From: Marsupella aquatica
Taxonomy: Eukaryota; Marchantiophyta
Direction of reading: 5' to 3'
DNA: 64,000 bases
NCBI GenBank assembly: GCA_973895155.1
Contig: OZ316897.1
Coordinates: 15,066,001-15,130,000, forward strand
Made by a program: the position numbers and the translations under genes. Positions 46,392-57,900 of the stretch are shown in pieces. Each line of letters opens with the position of its first letter. Positions within the stretch are counted from its first letter, which is position 1. The notes beneath the pieces are model-generated. The model saw only the letters and a list, made by a program, of their open reading frames with translations, did not search any database and was not told where the DNA came from.

Positions 46392-46980
46392 AAACAAAAG
46401 AAAAAATCTAGGAAGGGTGCAGAGCCAAAAAGCCCAAGATTCCCAAACAAAGGCCAAAGAGCAGTGACAAGAGCCGTAACAGGCTTCCAGGCTAGTAGGT
46501 TAACAGATGCTTAAAACATTCCTAAATAAGTTTTTTCTGCTCTCAACAACTCTAGAACTCTCCAAAATTTTGTCTCTTGGACCTGAAATTCTAAATAAAT
46601 ACTGTATTATATGTATCTACAGTAGTGGGGCATTCTGTTGCTTGCTGCTTCATTGATTCTCATTCTCTCTGTGTCTCAAGCTATTCCTGCTCGCACATTC
46701 TTTCCGTGTCAAGCTTCCAGAGGTGGCTCATAATTGCTTAAAGAGATTGCCGATGCTCCAAAAGTCTAGTCTACTCTTCCACTCTCTTGCCTGCTGCTCA
46801 TTTCTTGCATTCATGCCATTTAGTTTCATTGTCTGCCTGTCTCATGTTTCTTGCAAAGAGGGGTTGCCAAGAGTCTATTGAACATATCGATTGTCGTCTC
46901 TAAGCGCAATCTGCGCCTTGTTGACTGTGAATTCGTGGGATAGACTGTGCTGTGCTGTGATTGACAATCTTGTCGTTCAG
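46392..46980 (+). promoter_or_regulatory. Upstream region of ETHE1 with a 3' splice site abutting the ATG
   Basis: The bases before the start codon read CTTGTCGTTCAG|ATG, a good plant acceptor. This suggests either an intron in the 5' UTR or a missing upstream exon that could encode a transit peptide. The frame upstream is open for about 33 codons back to a TGA at 46879 without an ATG. I could not choose a donor. Confidence 0.4.
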
Positions 46981-47748
46981 ATGGCCACGGTAATAGCAGC
47001 ACCCACAATGCTGTTCAGGCAGCTGTTTGAGAAGGAATCGTCCACCTACACATACCTTCTGGCTGACTTGTCCCACCCAGACAAGCCCTCGGTGCTCGTG
47101 GATCCGGTGGACCGGACCGTGGATCGAGATTTGCTCCTCGTGAAAGAGCTGGGTTTGAGGCTGAACTACGTTGTGAACACGCATGTCCATGCTGATCACA
47201 TCACGGGGACGGGTCTGCTGAAGAAAAGGTTGCCCGGGGTCAAATCTGTCATCTCTAAAGCGAGTGGTGCTCAGGCCGATGTGCATGTGGAGCAGTGGGA
47301 CAAGGTGAGGTTCGGCAGCTTGTTTCTGGAGGTGAGATCCACACCAGGGCATACTTTGGGTTGTGTGACGTATGTCACAGGGGAGAGCCCTGATCAGGTC
47401 TTTCCTCGCTTGGCCTTCACAGGGGATGCACTTTTGATTCGGGGGTGTGGGAGGACTGATTTCCAAGGTGGAGACCCGGAGATGCTTTACAATTCCGTGC
47501 ACTCGCAGATCTTCTCCCTCCCTTCAGAAACTCTTGTGTACCCTGCGCATGACTACAAAGGGCAGACGGTCTCCACTGTGGGAGAAGAGAAGTTGTACAA
47601 CCCTCGGCTGTCGAAAGACCTTGCCACGTTCAAGACCATCATGGGCAACCTCAATTTGGCTTTCCCGAAAATGATAGAAAAAGCAGTGCCTGCGAATTTG
47701 ATGTGTGGGGTCCAAGACGAGGTGTTAGAGGCAGGCGGGTCAGCTTAA
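46981..47748 (+). CDS. ETHE1: Persulfide dioxygenase ETHE1 (glyoxalase II-like)
   Basis: A 255-residue protein of the metallo-beta-lactamase fold. The HxHxDH motif ([12 protein letters not shown]) is at 68-73, TPGHTLG with His124 follows, then [15 protein letters not shown] with Asp149 and YPAHDYKG with His190. By family knowledge the mononuclear iron ligands are the first HxHxDH histidine, the TPGH histidine and the TGD aspartate, all present. RGCGRTDFQ is the ETHE1 signature that separates it from glyoxalase II. The enzyme oxidises glutathione persulfide to sulfite and glutathione in mitochondrial sulfide/cysteine catabolism. The frame is a single uninterrupted exon; plant homologues, as I recall, usually have introns. 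The N-terminus ([20 protein letters not shown]) is too short for a normal mitochondrial targeting peptide, so an upstream exon or a cytosolic form is possible. Confidence 0.93.
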   Translation: MATVIAAPTMLFRQLFEKESSTYTYLLADLSHPDKPSVLVDPVDRTVDRDLLLVKELGLRLNYVVNTHVHADHITGTGLLKKRLPGVKSVISKASGAQADVHVEQWDKVRFGSLFLEVRSTPGHTLGCVTYVTGESPDQVFPRLAFTGDALLIRGCGRTDFQGGDPEMLYNSVHSQIFSLPSETLVYPAHDYKGQTVSTVGEEKLYNPRLSKDLATFKTIMGNLNLAFPKMIEKAVPANLMCGVQDEVLEAGGSA

Positions 47749-50290
47749 GCTACAGCTCCACTCAAGCCGGAAGGCTACAATTGGGGTTTCTCTGGGCTAA
47801 CCCACAGTGAATGACAGGTATGTTTAGGATTCATCAACAGACTCCAGTCGGTCAGAGTGAAGGGCTGTGTGAGAAGGTCGTACTGTCCTCATCCCTGTTT
47901 ACGGAATTAGGATCCACTGAACAACATTGCAATGTAGCGCCTTAGGTTTAGCTATCGGCCATCTTGAGGAAACCCTTCATTTTTGTGTAAAGCAATTATC
48001 AACTTTGAGGTTCTAGTATTTAGGATTGCCTTTTGGCAAACAGTCTGGAGTGCATCCCTCATCCGTGGGGGATTCATTTGGATAGCAGTCAAATTAAAAA
48101 TTTCTGTGCATGGCGTGTGAAATTGTGCTGAGCAAATGGCTCAATCGGCAAGTCTATGAGGCACCAAAACTATAACAGATGGGCAACACCAGCACGCTTG
48201 ATGACACGCTTGCTTACCCTTATCTTTTTCAGGGTCTCTTCGTAAGATAACCATTACTAACCACAGGGGAGCTTCAGAACGTTTTGTACATAGTCGCAGG
48301 CAATTTTGCTCATTGAAAACGTTCCTCAAAGAAGAGTGGGATTGGGAGGAGCGGCCTTGACCTCAATTTGTGTCATCTCCAATCCAGGTCGGTGCAATTA
48401 CCGACTGTAAGGATTGGCCAATAATTAGTTCAAGCTATCTCCACCGCTCACTTCACCGGAGAGAGGGTAGGTGAAGTCTGTATATGTTGTAGTGGAGATA
48501 ATTATGGATTCCGATCATCTCGCTAGGCTATCTCCTGTCTTGCCGACCACCTGATCTGTCTTACTTTGCTCTCGACTATCTACATTCTTTGTGCAATATT
48601 GATTCCCCATTGGATATTTATTTTATCCATTCTTCTATGTTTGGAATCTCTGAGAGTGGCCACCTCTTCGGTAGATTGCATCGTGATGCTGATGTCTACA
48701 TGGTACTTATCAACGAGCATGGAAGCAAAAGGGTGGAATTAAATGTATTTTTCATTTTATGAGTTTCTGAGAATGGTGATCATCTGGGGAGGGTGCGTAG
48801 TGGCGCAGATGTCTGAAGTGTACGATTCACGTTCATGGCAAAGTACTAGGACTGGAATTGCTGTGGAATGGCAATCTCGTCCGCTTCTCTTAGCACGGTG
48901 AACACATTGTCAACGTGTAAAAGTGTTGAGTTGTCGTAAGAGGTGTATCCCAGAATGACCCTATACCAACAAAGAGTCCAGCGAGTGCTCGATCGTCACG
49001 GGCTCTTGCGAAGTTTCAATTTACCCTAAACCCTTTCTGGAATGCTTTGGGGTTGTTGGGAATGTGCCTGAAGAATACGATGCCCTATCGACGGCGGTCA
49101 ATATTCTAAACGATTGCAGGCAGATAGTTCCAAGAATTGAAGGGTCGAAAGCACGGGAACATTGATTTGACGCCGTGTTTTGCATCGTGTTCGCGTGTTG
49201 GCTCTAGATCTTGCATGCATTTACTGTAGTACTATTCAAGAGCGCTTGCATCAAAACTCAACCTTGGCCACGAGAAACTTTGGGACACTTTTCGACGAGG
49301 CTTCACAGATTAAAGCTTTTTGAGTACTGTCTTCTAAGATGAGGACAAAAACGCATCCGAATCACTAGTATTGAGATCACCGATAGAACTTGCACTTGAA
49401 TAGCAAGGCAACCTTGGAAAACAGAAATGATGTCTGAAGTCGTTTTTCTGTCTGAGGAGAAAAGTCATTATGATTTGTCACATAACTGCAGTGTATGTAG
49501 ATTTCATAATACCATCTGTGTATGCGGCGAGAGTGAAAACCAGCTTCAAACCGGTAGTTTTTGTCAAGTGAAGATGAAAGAAAACTCTTAAAAGCAGAAA
49601 AATGGTGGTCCAACTTTAGCGTACTTGGCGCGTTGATCAGTTGCAACAGCATCACGAGAGGACTTTTGCACAATTATTATCATATCCATAGACAAACGCA
49701 AGCCCATGATTAAGGTAAGACCTACCGTATGGTATTGCGACGTCTTAGCCTCCAGCTGAAACAAGAAGCCTGACTAGGCTTGTTTCAGCTGAAACAAGAC
49801 TCTGAGATAGAAGATATTACAGAGAAAGCCTGACTGGCAGCAACGGTACTGAAATGAACAGCAGAAATGCAGGAATAGTTACTACCATTGCTGTAGGATA
49901 ACTTCGTCACTTTCGTCACTGGCTCACATATTCACGTCAGGGTCTTGCAATTGTTGGAAATCAATCCAAGGAATATGGGTGCCAAGATACAGTCCAAGAT
50001 GCTTACAAATATAGCAGTAAAAAACTTTACCCATATCAGGGACTGACGGACATGATGGGATCGCATTGTTTCAAAGCACCATTGTTGATCCTTTCGCAGA
50101 TTAGGGTACAAGTCATCCAAAACTGTTTGAGCAAGCTATCTGACTTTCAGCGTTTTCTCAATTTCTGCAAAACACCATGACCTGAATGGAAAAACTGTAC
50201 TCCCTGCAGTCTCTTTAACTAGCCGTATGATGCGAAATGAATCCAGCTTCTGCACTCCAGAGCCAGATTCGATGGCCAGATCTCTCTCCT
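47749..50290. other. ETHE1 3' flank and gene-free stretch with a hairpin
   Basis: No conserved coding signal was recognised. A strong imperfect hairpin lies at 49753-49791 (arms CAGCTGAAACAAG and TTGTTTCAGCTG), and the arm sequence occurs a third time just after it. A few short open frames show no family. Confidence 0.4.
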
Positions 50291-50596
50291 TCAACATCCT
50301 AGGGATCCCACTTCAGCTTCAAGTTGCATCAACTCATCCGCTTCTGGATTATGAACGTCAACGTCAGCGAAGTTGTAGGGATTGAGAAGAGGAGAAAGCG
50401 CACTTTTGAACTCGAATTTTTTGAAGCCTTGAGAATTTGCAGACTCCAATTTCAGGTCTCTCGACTCGAATTCATATGTCTTGGGAACTTGTGATGTGGC
50501 AGCTTCAAACTCATAATCAAAATCACGTTGAGTATCAACCATCGATCTTCCAAGAGTAGGCATCAGTGACATGGCCGTTGTTGACCGTCTCGTCAT
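50291..50596 (-). CDS. Small hypothetical protein, possibly a 3' exon
   Basis: A 101-residue frame from the first in-frame ATG at 50596 to TGA. A potential acceptor (GGCTGCAG) sits immediately upstream, so it could be a terminal exon. The protein has a loose internal repeat (FDYEFEAATSQVPKTYEFES then KLESANSQGFKKFEFKSA) and an acidic end (NPEADELMQLEAEV). I do not recognise it. Its composition (E, S, Q and F-rich) is like the large repeat protein that ends 1.4 kb upstream on the same strand, but no clear sequence match was seen. Confidence 0.3.
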   Translation of the reverse strand: MTRRSTTAMSLMPTLGRSMVDTQRDFDYEFEAATSQVPKTYEFESRDLKLESANSQGFKKFEFKSALSPLLNPYNFADVDVHNPEADELMQLEAEVGSLGC

Positions 50597-50623
50597 TCCT
50601 GCAGCCACGTGCTTCACACTCAA

Positions 50624-51957
50624 ACATCAAAGAATTCTTTCTCAAATCGTCTGCAGTAGCATGTCAAATCACGAAAGCAAATGTTCTGGCTTGAAATCAA
50701 ATCAAACCTTTTGATTGTTTCGATGCTCAGCCGAAATTAACGGATCCTGGAAGGTTACGCTTCTTAGTCCGTAATTGTTAAATCCACCAGCCATTACTTT
50801 TGATTCGCTAGGTTGTGCAAACTGTTGTTCACTTTGGCGCGTTGGGGTGAGAGAATGTCCCACGTCACCCTCATTTTATCTGGAAAGCGGTGTAGCGAAA
50901 TTGCTGGCAACCAAACGGTTTCACTCGTCTCCTATTGAGGCTGTCACCTAATCCCTAATTATATGACAGCAAACCAAACACAAAGGTCCTGCACTGATTG
51001 AAGGCCTACTGCCAAGATTCATGGCAAGTAGTTGGTCAGGACGATCTGCTGGGAAGACAGCAAGTCTCAAACAAGTCTCCATGGCTGAAACTTGATTCCC
51101 AACCGAGTCGTGCGTAATGTGGTAAAGCACTGAAACTCTTACCGAGGGTTGACAAGCAAAAGAGGGTTATATGATACCGTAGAAGATCCGAGGTGAAGCC
51201 TCACTAGGTTCGTTGAAATGTAGCCACTTTCCCGAGGACAGGCGGAAATATTTGAATGTATTGAATTCTGAATTTGCAGATGCTGAAGCCCTCGGCAACG
51301 TGCATGTCCCTGGTTTGTTCTACTCCCGTTCCGCCAGCAGTTAGACAGAGATGGACACCTGCGGTTGCACTTGCTTCAGGGCTCACCTTTATAGCAGGGA
51401 TAATCTGGTTCTTGCATTAAGCTCTAGAAACAGGCGTGGTCTAATGACAAAGTCCACCTACAAGAAGACCGATGGAACATGGCAATTCCAACGTCTTCGG
51501 TAATTTGTGTGATCTGTATACAGTATATATGTGAAGGCTGTCAGATTCCATGCCCTGACTTATGTCAAGCACAGATTGACTCGGAATTCTTTTTTCAGAT
51601 CTCAATGAATGTAAAACTTCACTCGGCTTCTACAAATACTTAATGAGTGAAAGACATTATCACTACGGGTGTGACTTGATTTAGAGAAGTCTAGGATCTC
51701 CGCCATTTCGGAGACAAGATTCCCCAAACCTTTCCAGTCGGTGACAGTTTTGCATTATTGATTCTGATGGTAATTTCGTCTACAGCTGTACATTTGTGCA
51801 GCAGACCCACTTCACCTTGTGGCCAGACTACCATATTAAACCTGGAGCTGCTGGTCACTGTGGTTACCAGGTTCTGTAGATTTTGGACTAAAGAGAGTGA
51901 GCGCAGCTCACATCATTTTAGTCAAAAGTCTGAAAACCCTGACCTCGTGCTTCAAAC
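50624..51957. other. Stretch between the small ORF and the giant ORF
   Basis: Two short minus-strand frames (51386-51204 and 51130-50948) could be exons of the same unknown transcript, but no family or splice chain can be supported. Confidence 0.3.
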
Positions 51958-54900
51958 TCATTTTCCCGGATTTGATACAGAATTCTGACGACTCCTTGAC
52001 ACTGTTGTGTGTAAATCCTGCAGCATCTCATTGAGTTGTGCAACTTGAGAACTTCTTTGGGACATTCTTTGTGAACTCCGTGGTTCAAGCTGGAACGGCG
52101 AGTTCCGACCAAATTGAGATTGATTTTGAGATTCCTGCTGACTTGATCCACTCTCATTCTCAGATCCCTGATCTTCAGGCTGCTCATTCAAACTCTCGTC
52201 TGGATATGCCTCACCTTCCACATTAGGTTGATCGTTCCAACCCTCATCTGTCTGGTCATCCAAACCTTCATCAGGGTATGCTTCACCTTCCGGATTGAGC
52301 TGGTCATCCAAACCTTCACCAGGGTACGCTTCACCTTCTGGATTGAGCTGGTCGTCCAAACCTTCATCAGGATCTGCTTCACCTTCGGGACTGTGCTGGT
52401 CGTTTAAACTTTCATCAGCATATGCTTCACCTTCTGGCTGGTCATTCAAATCCGCATTGGGGTATGCCTCACCCTCTGGATCAGGTTCATCACTTAAATT
52501 CTCACCTAGAGTACTCTGTCCTTCTGATTCAGGCTCAAAACTGAAACCTTTATCCCAGAATGCCAGATCTTCTGGATCAAGCGGATGACCAGGGGAACTC
52601 TGGCCTTCTGATTTAGGGTCATAACTCGGACCCTCATCTAGGTACGCTCCACCTTCTGATTCAGGTTGATCACTTACATTTTCACCTGGAGTACTCTGAC
52701 CTTCTGAATTACGCTGAAACCTTGAACCCTTATCCCGGAATCCCCGATCTAATGGATCAAGCCGATAACTTAACTTCCCACCTGGAGTACCTCGACCTTC
52801 TGATTCAGGCTGAAAACTAAGGCTTTCATCTGGATATGCCCGACCAACACTGGGGGTACTCTGGCCCTCTGATTCGCGCTGATAACTCAAACCCTCATCA
52901 AGGTATGCCTGACCTTCCAGATCAGGCGGATAACTTAGCTTCTCACCTGGAGTACCTTGACCTTCAGATTCAAGCTGAAAACTCGAACTTTCACCTGGGT
53001 AAGTCTGACCTTCTGATGCAGGCTGATGGCTTGAACTCTCATCTGGAGTACCTTCTAATTCAGGATGATAATTCAAACCATCATCAGGGTATTGCGGGCC
53101 TTCTAGCTCAGGCTGATAACTTAAGTTCTCACCTGGAGTGCCTTGGCCATCTAATTTGGTATCATCAGGGTATTGCGGGCCTTCTAGCTCAGGCTGATAA
53201 CTTAAGTTCTCACCTGGAGTGCCTTGGCCATCTAATTTGGTCTGAGAGCTCCAACCTTCATCTGGGTATGCCTGACCTTCTGATGATGCAGGTTGGTCGG
53301 TTAAACTCTCATCCGGGGACCCCGGACCATCTGATTCAGGCTGATAATTCGAACTCTCAATTGAGGATGCCTGATTTTTTAGATCAAGCTGGAGATTCCC
53401 ATTGACGTCTGGGTATGCCTCATTTTGAATTGCATTTTGGAAATTTGCATTCTCTGTCAGATGTAGCTGATTTCTTGGTAGTGGATCACTCGTGCTCGGA
53501 AGTTTTGAAATCGAATTTCGGCCATTCCTCTGGATAATTTGCTCTCTTAGGGCGGTCAGAAAATTGATTGCAGACTTCTCCCGGAATCGAGGTTCTCCAC
53601 CTCCAGGCACCCCTACTACTCGGGAACCACTCCTATCCCTGAACTCAGGAAGGACATTCTCTGAAAGGGCAGACAGGAAGGTCAGTGCAGATTGCTCCCG
53701 GAACCTCAGTTCTCTGGGACCTTCCGACTGGCCCTCCATGAGGCTTTGGTTATTGGTATAGTCGGTGTATTCTTTAACTATCTGTTTTGACAATGCATCC
53801 AGGAAAGCCATTGAATCCTCCTGTAACGAGGGATTCAATTGATCGTTTGCGTCAGCTTTAGTCCTCTTGGAATCACCGAATTCTTGAAGGATTTGCATTT
53901 TCAAACTACCGAGAAAGTTTGCAGCAGAATCCTCACGAAATCGAGGTTCCCGAGGTACCATACTTTCAGATTCATTCCATGGTGTCTGAATTTCAGAATC
54001 AGTCATCGGTGTCTGAGCTTCAGAGTCCTTCATTGGTGTCTGAATTACAGACAATGGCACCACTCCATCGAGCCAGACACTGTATGACCTGCTATCATCG
54101 GAGAATTCTCGGACATTGAGCATGGAGTTTAGCATTTGAGCACTCTGGCGGGTCCTGAACGACAATTCGTCAGCCTCCCGCTTCTTCCTTGCTTCATAGC
54201 TACTGATTGACTCCACCGTTTGTCCCACCACATCATCTGGCATTTGAGAGTAAGAACTCTGGGCATCCATGAATTGCGCGACGCTGGCCATGGAGGCCAT
54301 CTTCTGAATGCTTTGTCGATCCCTTAGTCCCTCAACTCCTGGCGGTCTTGGAGTCTGAGAAGTCTCAGAACTCCAGTTTTGTTTGGCTTCAGGCTCATCG
54401 GGCAAGTCTGTTTGAGTCTCAGCATCACGGTAGGTCCTTTGTACTTTCACAGTATCCAATTTCCCGGACACTTCATGGGAGATTGGAGTCGGATTCCGTT
54501 GAGACTTCCCCCTTCCCAAACCATTTGGTATGTGGTCAAAAAATTCTCCAGGCTCCTCAACTATGACATTGAGGTCACTCTGCTGTGAGCTTCCATACGG
54601 TTGCGGCATTCCATGCTCACTCTGCTGTGAGCTCTCATATCCCTGCGGCACCCGATCTAGGGCTGCACTGAAAGCAAGGTTCTTCCATGATGATGATGTC
54701 TCTCTAGACCCCTCACCCATGCTACTACTGGATCCAGGACACTCAGAACGTTGGTCAGCCCATGATACCCGAACATTAATCTCATGTGGCCGACCGTCCA
54801 GGTGTCGAGGAGAGCTAGACTCAGAAGAATGGATGACTTCATCAAGCTTATCTTTTAACTGTCTGAATGGACAATCCTCATGGCGGCGTGGTTCCATGGC

Positions 54901-57900
54901 ATGTGATCTCCCCTTCTGACATTCGGCGAGATTATCTGAAGACATAGAGTCAATTAAAGGATTAGATTGAGCAGAAGTCAGATTGATGGGTTTTCCACTC
55001 GGAGTAAAGTGAGGCACATGACCAATTAGTTGACCTGTGAAACTATGGCCGCTACTGGTATTCGATCCACTGCCTGTAATAGATCCCAATTTTCCAGAAG
55101 TTCTGAATGGATCAAATTCAGAACTTCCTGATTCTGACGGCGCGTTGTTCACAACTTCATCTAAAGACAGCTGGGGGCTTGGGCGTTTGTTGCCCATTAT
55201 TTCCAGCAATCGAAAATCTTCAGCATCTCGTGGAAAGTTGTTTAGGATCTTAGGCCTAGAAAAATGAGTACTTGATTTCAGTGATTGTGGTGGAACCATA
55301 GACTGCCGAGACTCAAGGGCGCTGCCTGCATTGATGGCATAGGTATTAGCTTTGAGCATTTGAGCTTCGAAATAAGCCCGAATCTCAGGACTAAGGGTAG
55401 TGTTCGAGTCACTATAGGTAATAGACCCAGACGTTCTGAAAGGATCAAATCCAGACCTTCCTGATCCTGATGGCATTTTGTCAAAAACTTCATCTAAAGA
55501 GAGATGTTGACTTGAAGATCGGGTGCGCATCAATTCTAGCATAAGATTTTTCTCAGCATCTCTTTGAAAGTTGCCTATGACCTTGGCCATTGCGCTCTCA
55601 CTATTTGATTGTGGTGAGGCTACAGATTGCCGAGACTCAAGGTTGCTAGCAACCATGGCAGGGGTGTCTCTCCTTTTGAGCAATCCAGATTGGGAATAAA
55701 CACGGATCTCAGGGCTAGCGGATTGTGATGAGATTTCATCCACTCTCTCTAGGTGAGCGAAGGAATCCCCAGAACCCATCTGCTCCAGACAGGCATTGTC
55801 TCGAGAACTGGTGGTTGTGGCATGCGAAGAGCTTTCTGTCAAGGTTGAGACCCCAGTTTTGGTTTTCTTTTTGGTGTTGGAGCTAGATGGCTGGCAATGA
55901 GGAGCCCTGTGTCCATCTCCCTTAATATGAAATTCTCGTTTGTGTACTGGGGGGTAACTACGACGATATGTGGACAGTTCAGCAGTTTGGACCCTAGGTT
56001 GACAGTCCTGGCGACCGTTAAATCCTCCCCGAGGAGTCTGAGTATTGTTGGAATCAGACATTGCCAATTCTCGAGCACTAGAGTCGCCTCTGAGACTCTC
56101 AGAAGTCATGTTGCTCGCATCTTTCTGGAAACTATTCGTAACATTCACTTGCTGCTCAGATTCTACCATTCTTTCAAAAACTCGCCCGTTTGGCAATTGC
56201 TCTCTAGAGGTGGCGTTGTTGCAACTGAAGTATTTGGTCTTGGATAGTTGACCGGCGTTTTGGCGGCTGGAGGGTTTGGCATCAGTTGAGTGGCCAGCAC
56301 TAAAGCGGCTCAAAGAGGCGGGGTCCCAAGTACAGGCATCATTCCCTTGTGCAAATCGAGATTTGTCAACAGTAGGTGAATGTCCGACATCTGGGTTCCA
56401 GACCTTGGCGTCTGAATAGTAAGGCTGGAAAACAGGGGAATCATTTGCCGGCGTTTCTGTTTCGGACAGGGCCAGCAGTTCCTGTTGTTTTTTAAATCGA
56501 GCTTCCGCAAAGCCTTCAAGAATTTCTTGTTCTGTTGGTGGCTTCTGAATTCCTAAAAGTTTGAATTCTTTGTAGATCTCATCCTTACGATGCAGGGAAC
56601 GCATATGACGTCTGATTTCCTCTCTAGTTTCAACGTCGTCGGGGACATTAACTACAACTCTTGTTTGATTCCCCTGGCGACAATGAAAGACACCAGGAGC
56701 AATCTCGTTTCTTAAATCTAAAGTAACATGTTCGGAACGTTGCACAAAAGGGTGGGCAGCAGATAGAGGACAATTTGATGAGGGATTTATGGACCCAAAC
56801 GAGCTTGCACAGTCTTGGGAACTAGAGGTTCCTTCACTTCCAAGTTTGTCCAGACTCAGCATGGATGAACTTGTCATCATTTGGTTCACTGGTTCTACAG
56901 ATTGTGAAAGTCGTGGAGGAAGAGATTTGGATTTCAGTTGAAGGATCTTCATGTAATTTTCCAAGCTTTGAAGTGGTGGTGGAGGTGGAGATGAAGATGT
57001 TGGCTCTCGTATGATATCTCTGTTCTCCTGACTTACAGGACTCGAGTAGAATTTCTCCCTTTTTAATTCAAAATTGTCCCAATCTTCTCCTTGTCTTTTC
57101 TCAGCAATGTCTTCTATTACTCGTTTCACTGAAACGTCTTCAACGTGTCCTTCCTTAGGAATGTCTTCGACTTGCCGTTCCTTCACAGGATACCTTTCAT
57201 CACCGGATTTTTCATGTGGAAAGTCAGGCCAAATTTCAGGTGGCAGTCTGCTTGGTCGAGGCAAAGAATTGTGTCTGTGAAATTCATCATCTCGAGACTC
57301 GGGAGAACTAGCATCCAGCAGTTTGTTCTCATTAATCGGTGGACGACTGAGGTCAGCTTGAAGGTTTTGGGCGGTTCGGCACATCACTGGCTTTGGACGT
57401 TGGGAATGTGGTGATTTCTGGGTCCTGAACAACGGAAACTGACAGTAGGGGCTGCAACCCTTATTTGGTCTGATTTCTTGAATTGAATTTGTGGGCTGTA
57501 CAGTTCCAGGGGAGATTTTAGTCTCATGAGATCTGTGGTCAGAGTCTTGGGACATTTCCTTTTGCAGAAGATCTTGAAAGAGCTGCCTACTCCTGTACCG
57601 GACAGAGTGTATGTCCTTTGTTGATCCTTGCAATCTTTGACTTCTCAAGGCGTCGAGTTCCCATACTCCAAACTGCCCACGATCATCCTCCAGAGTTTGA
57701 AACCCGGGAGAAGGAGCCACATTGGCGGCATGGGAAGAAGGAGAAGATGGCCCTTTGGTACCATTGGAAGAAAGTGAAGAAGGCCATCTGGCACCATTGC
57801 AAGAAGGTGAAGACGGCCACCTAATGTCAGGGGAGCTTTCTTGCGTTGATATTTGGCTTTCTTGCGTTGAGAATTGGGCTTCCTCTTGACCTTCCCTCGG

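Noticed and set aside
46900-47502. 200-codon minus-strand frame over ETHE1
   Set aside because: It is the antisense shadow of a clearly recognised enzyme gene.
52295-53405. Long plus-strand frames opposite the acidic tail of the giant protein
   Set aside because: They mirror the in-frame repeats of the minus-strand gene. The minus-strand frame is ten times longer and starts with a real domain.
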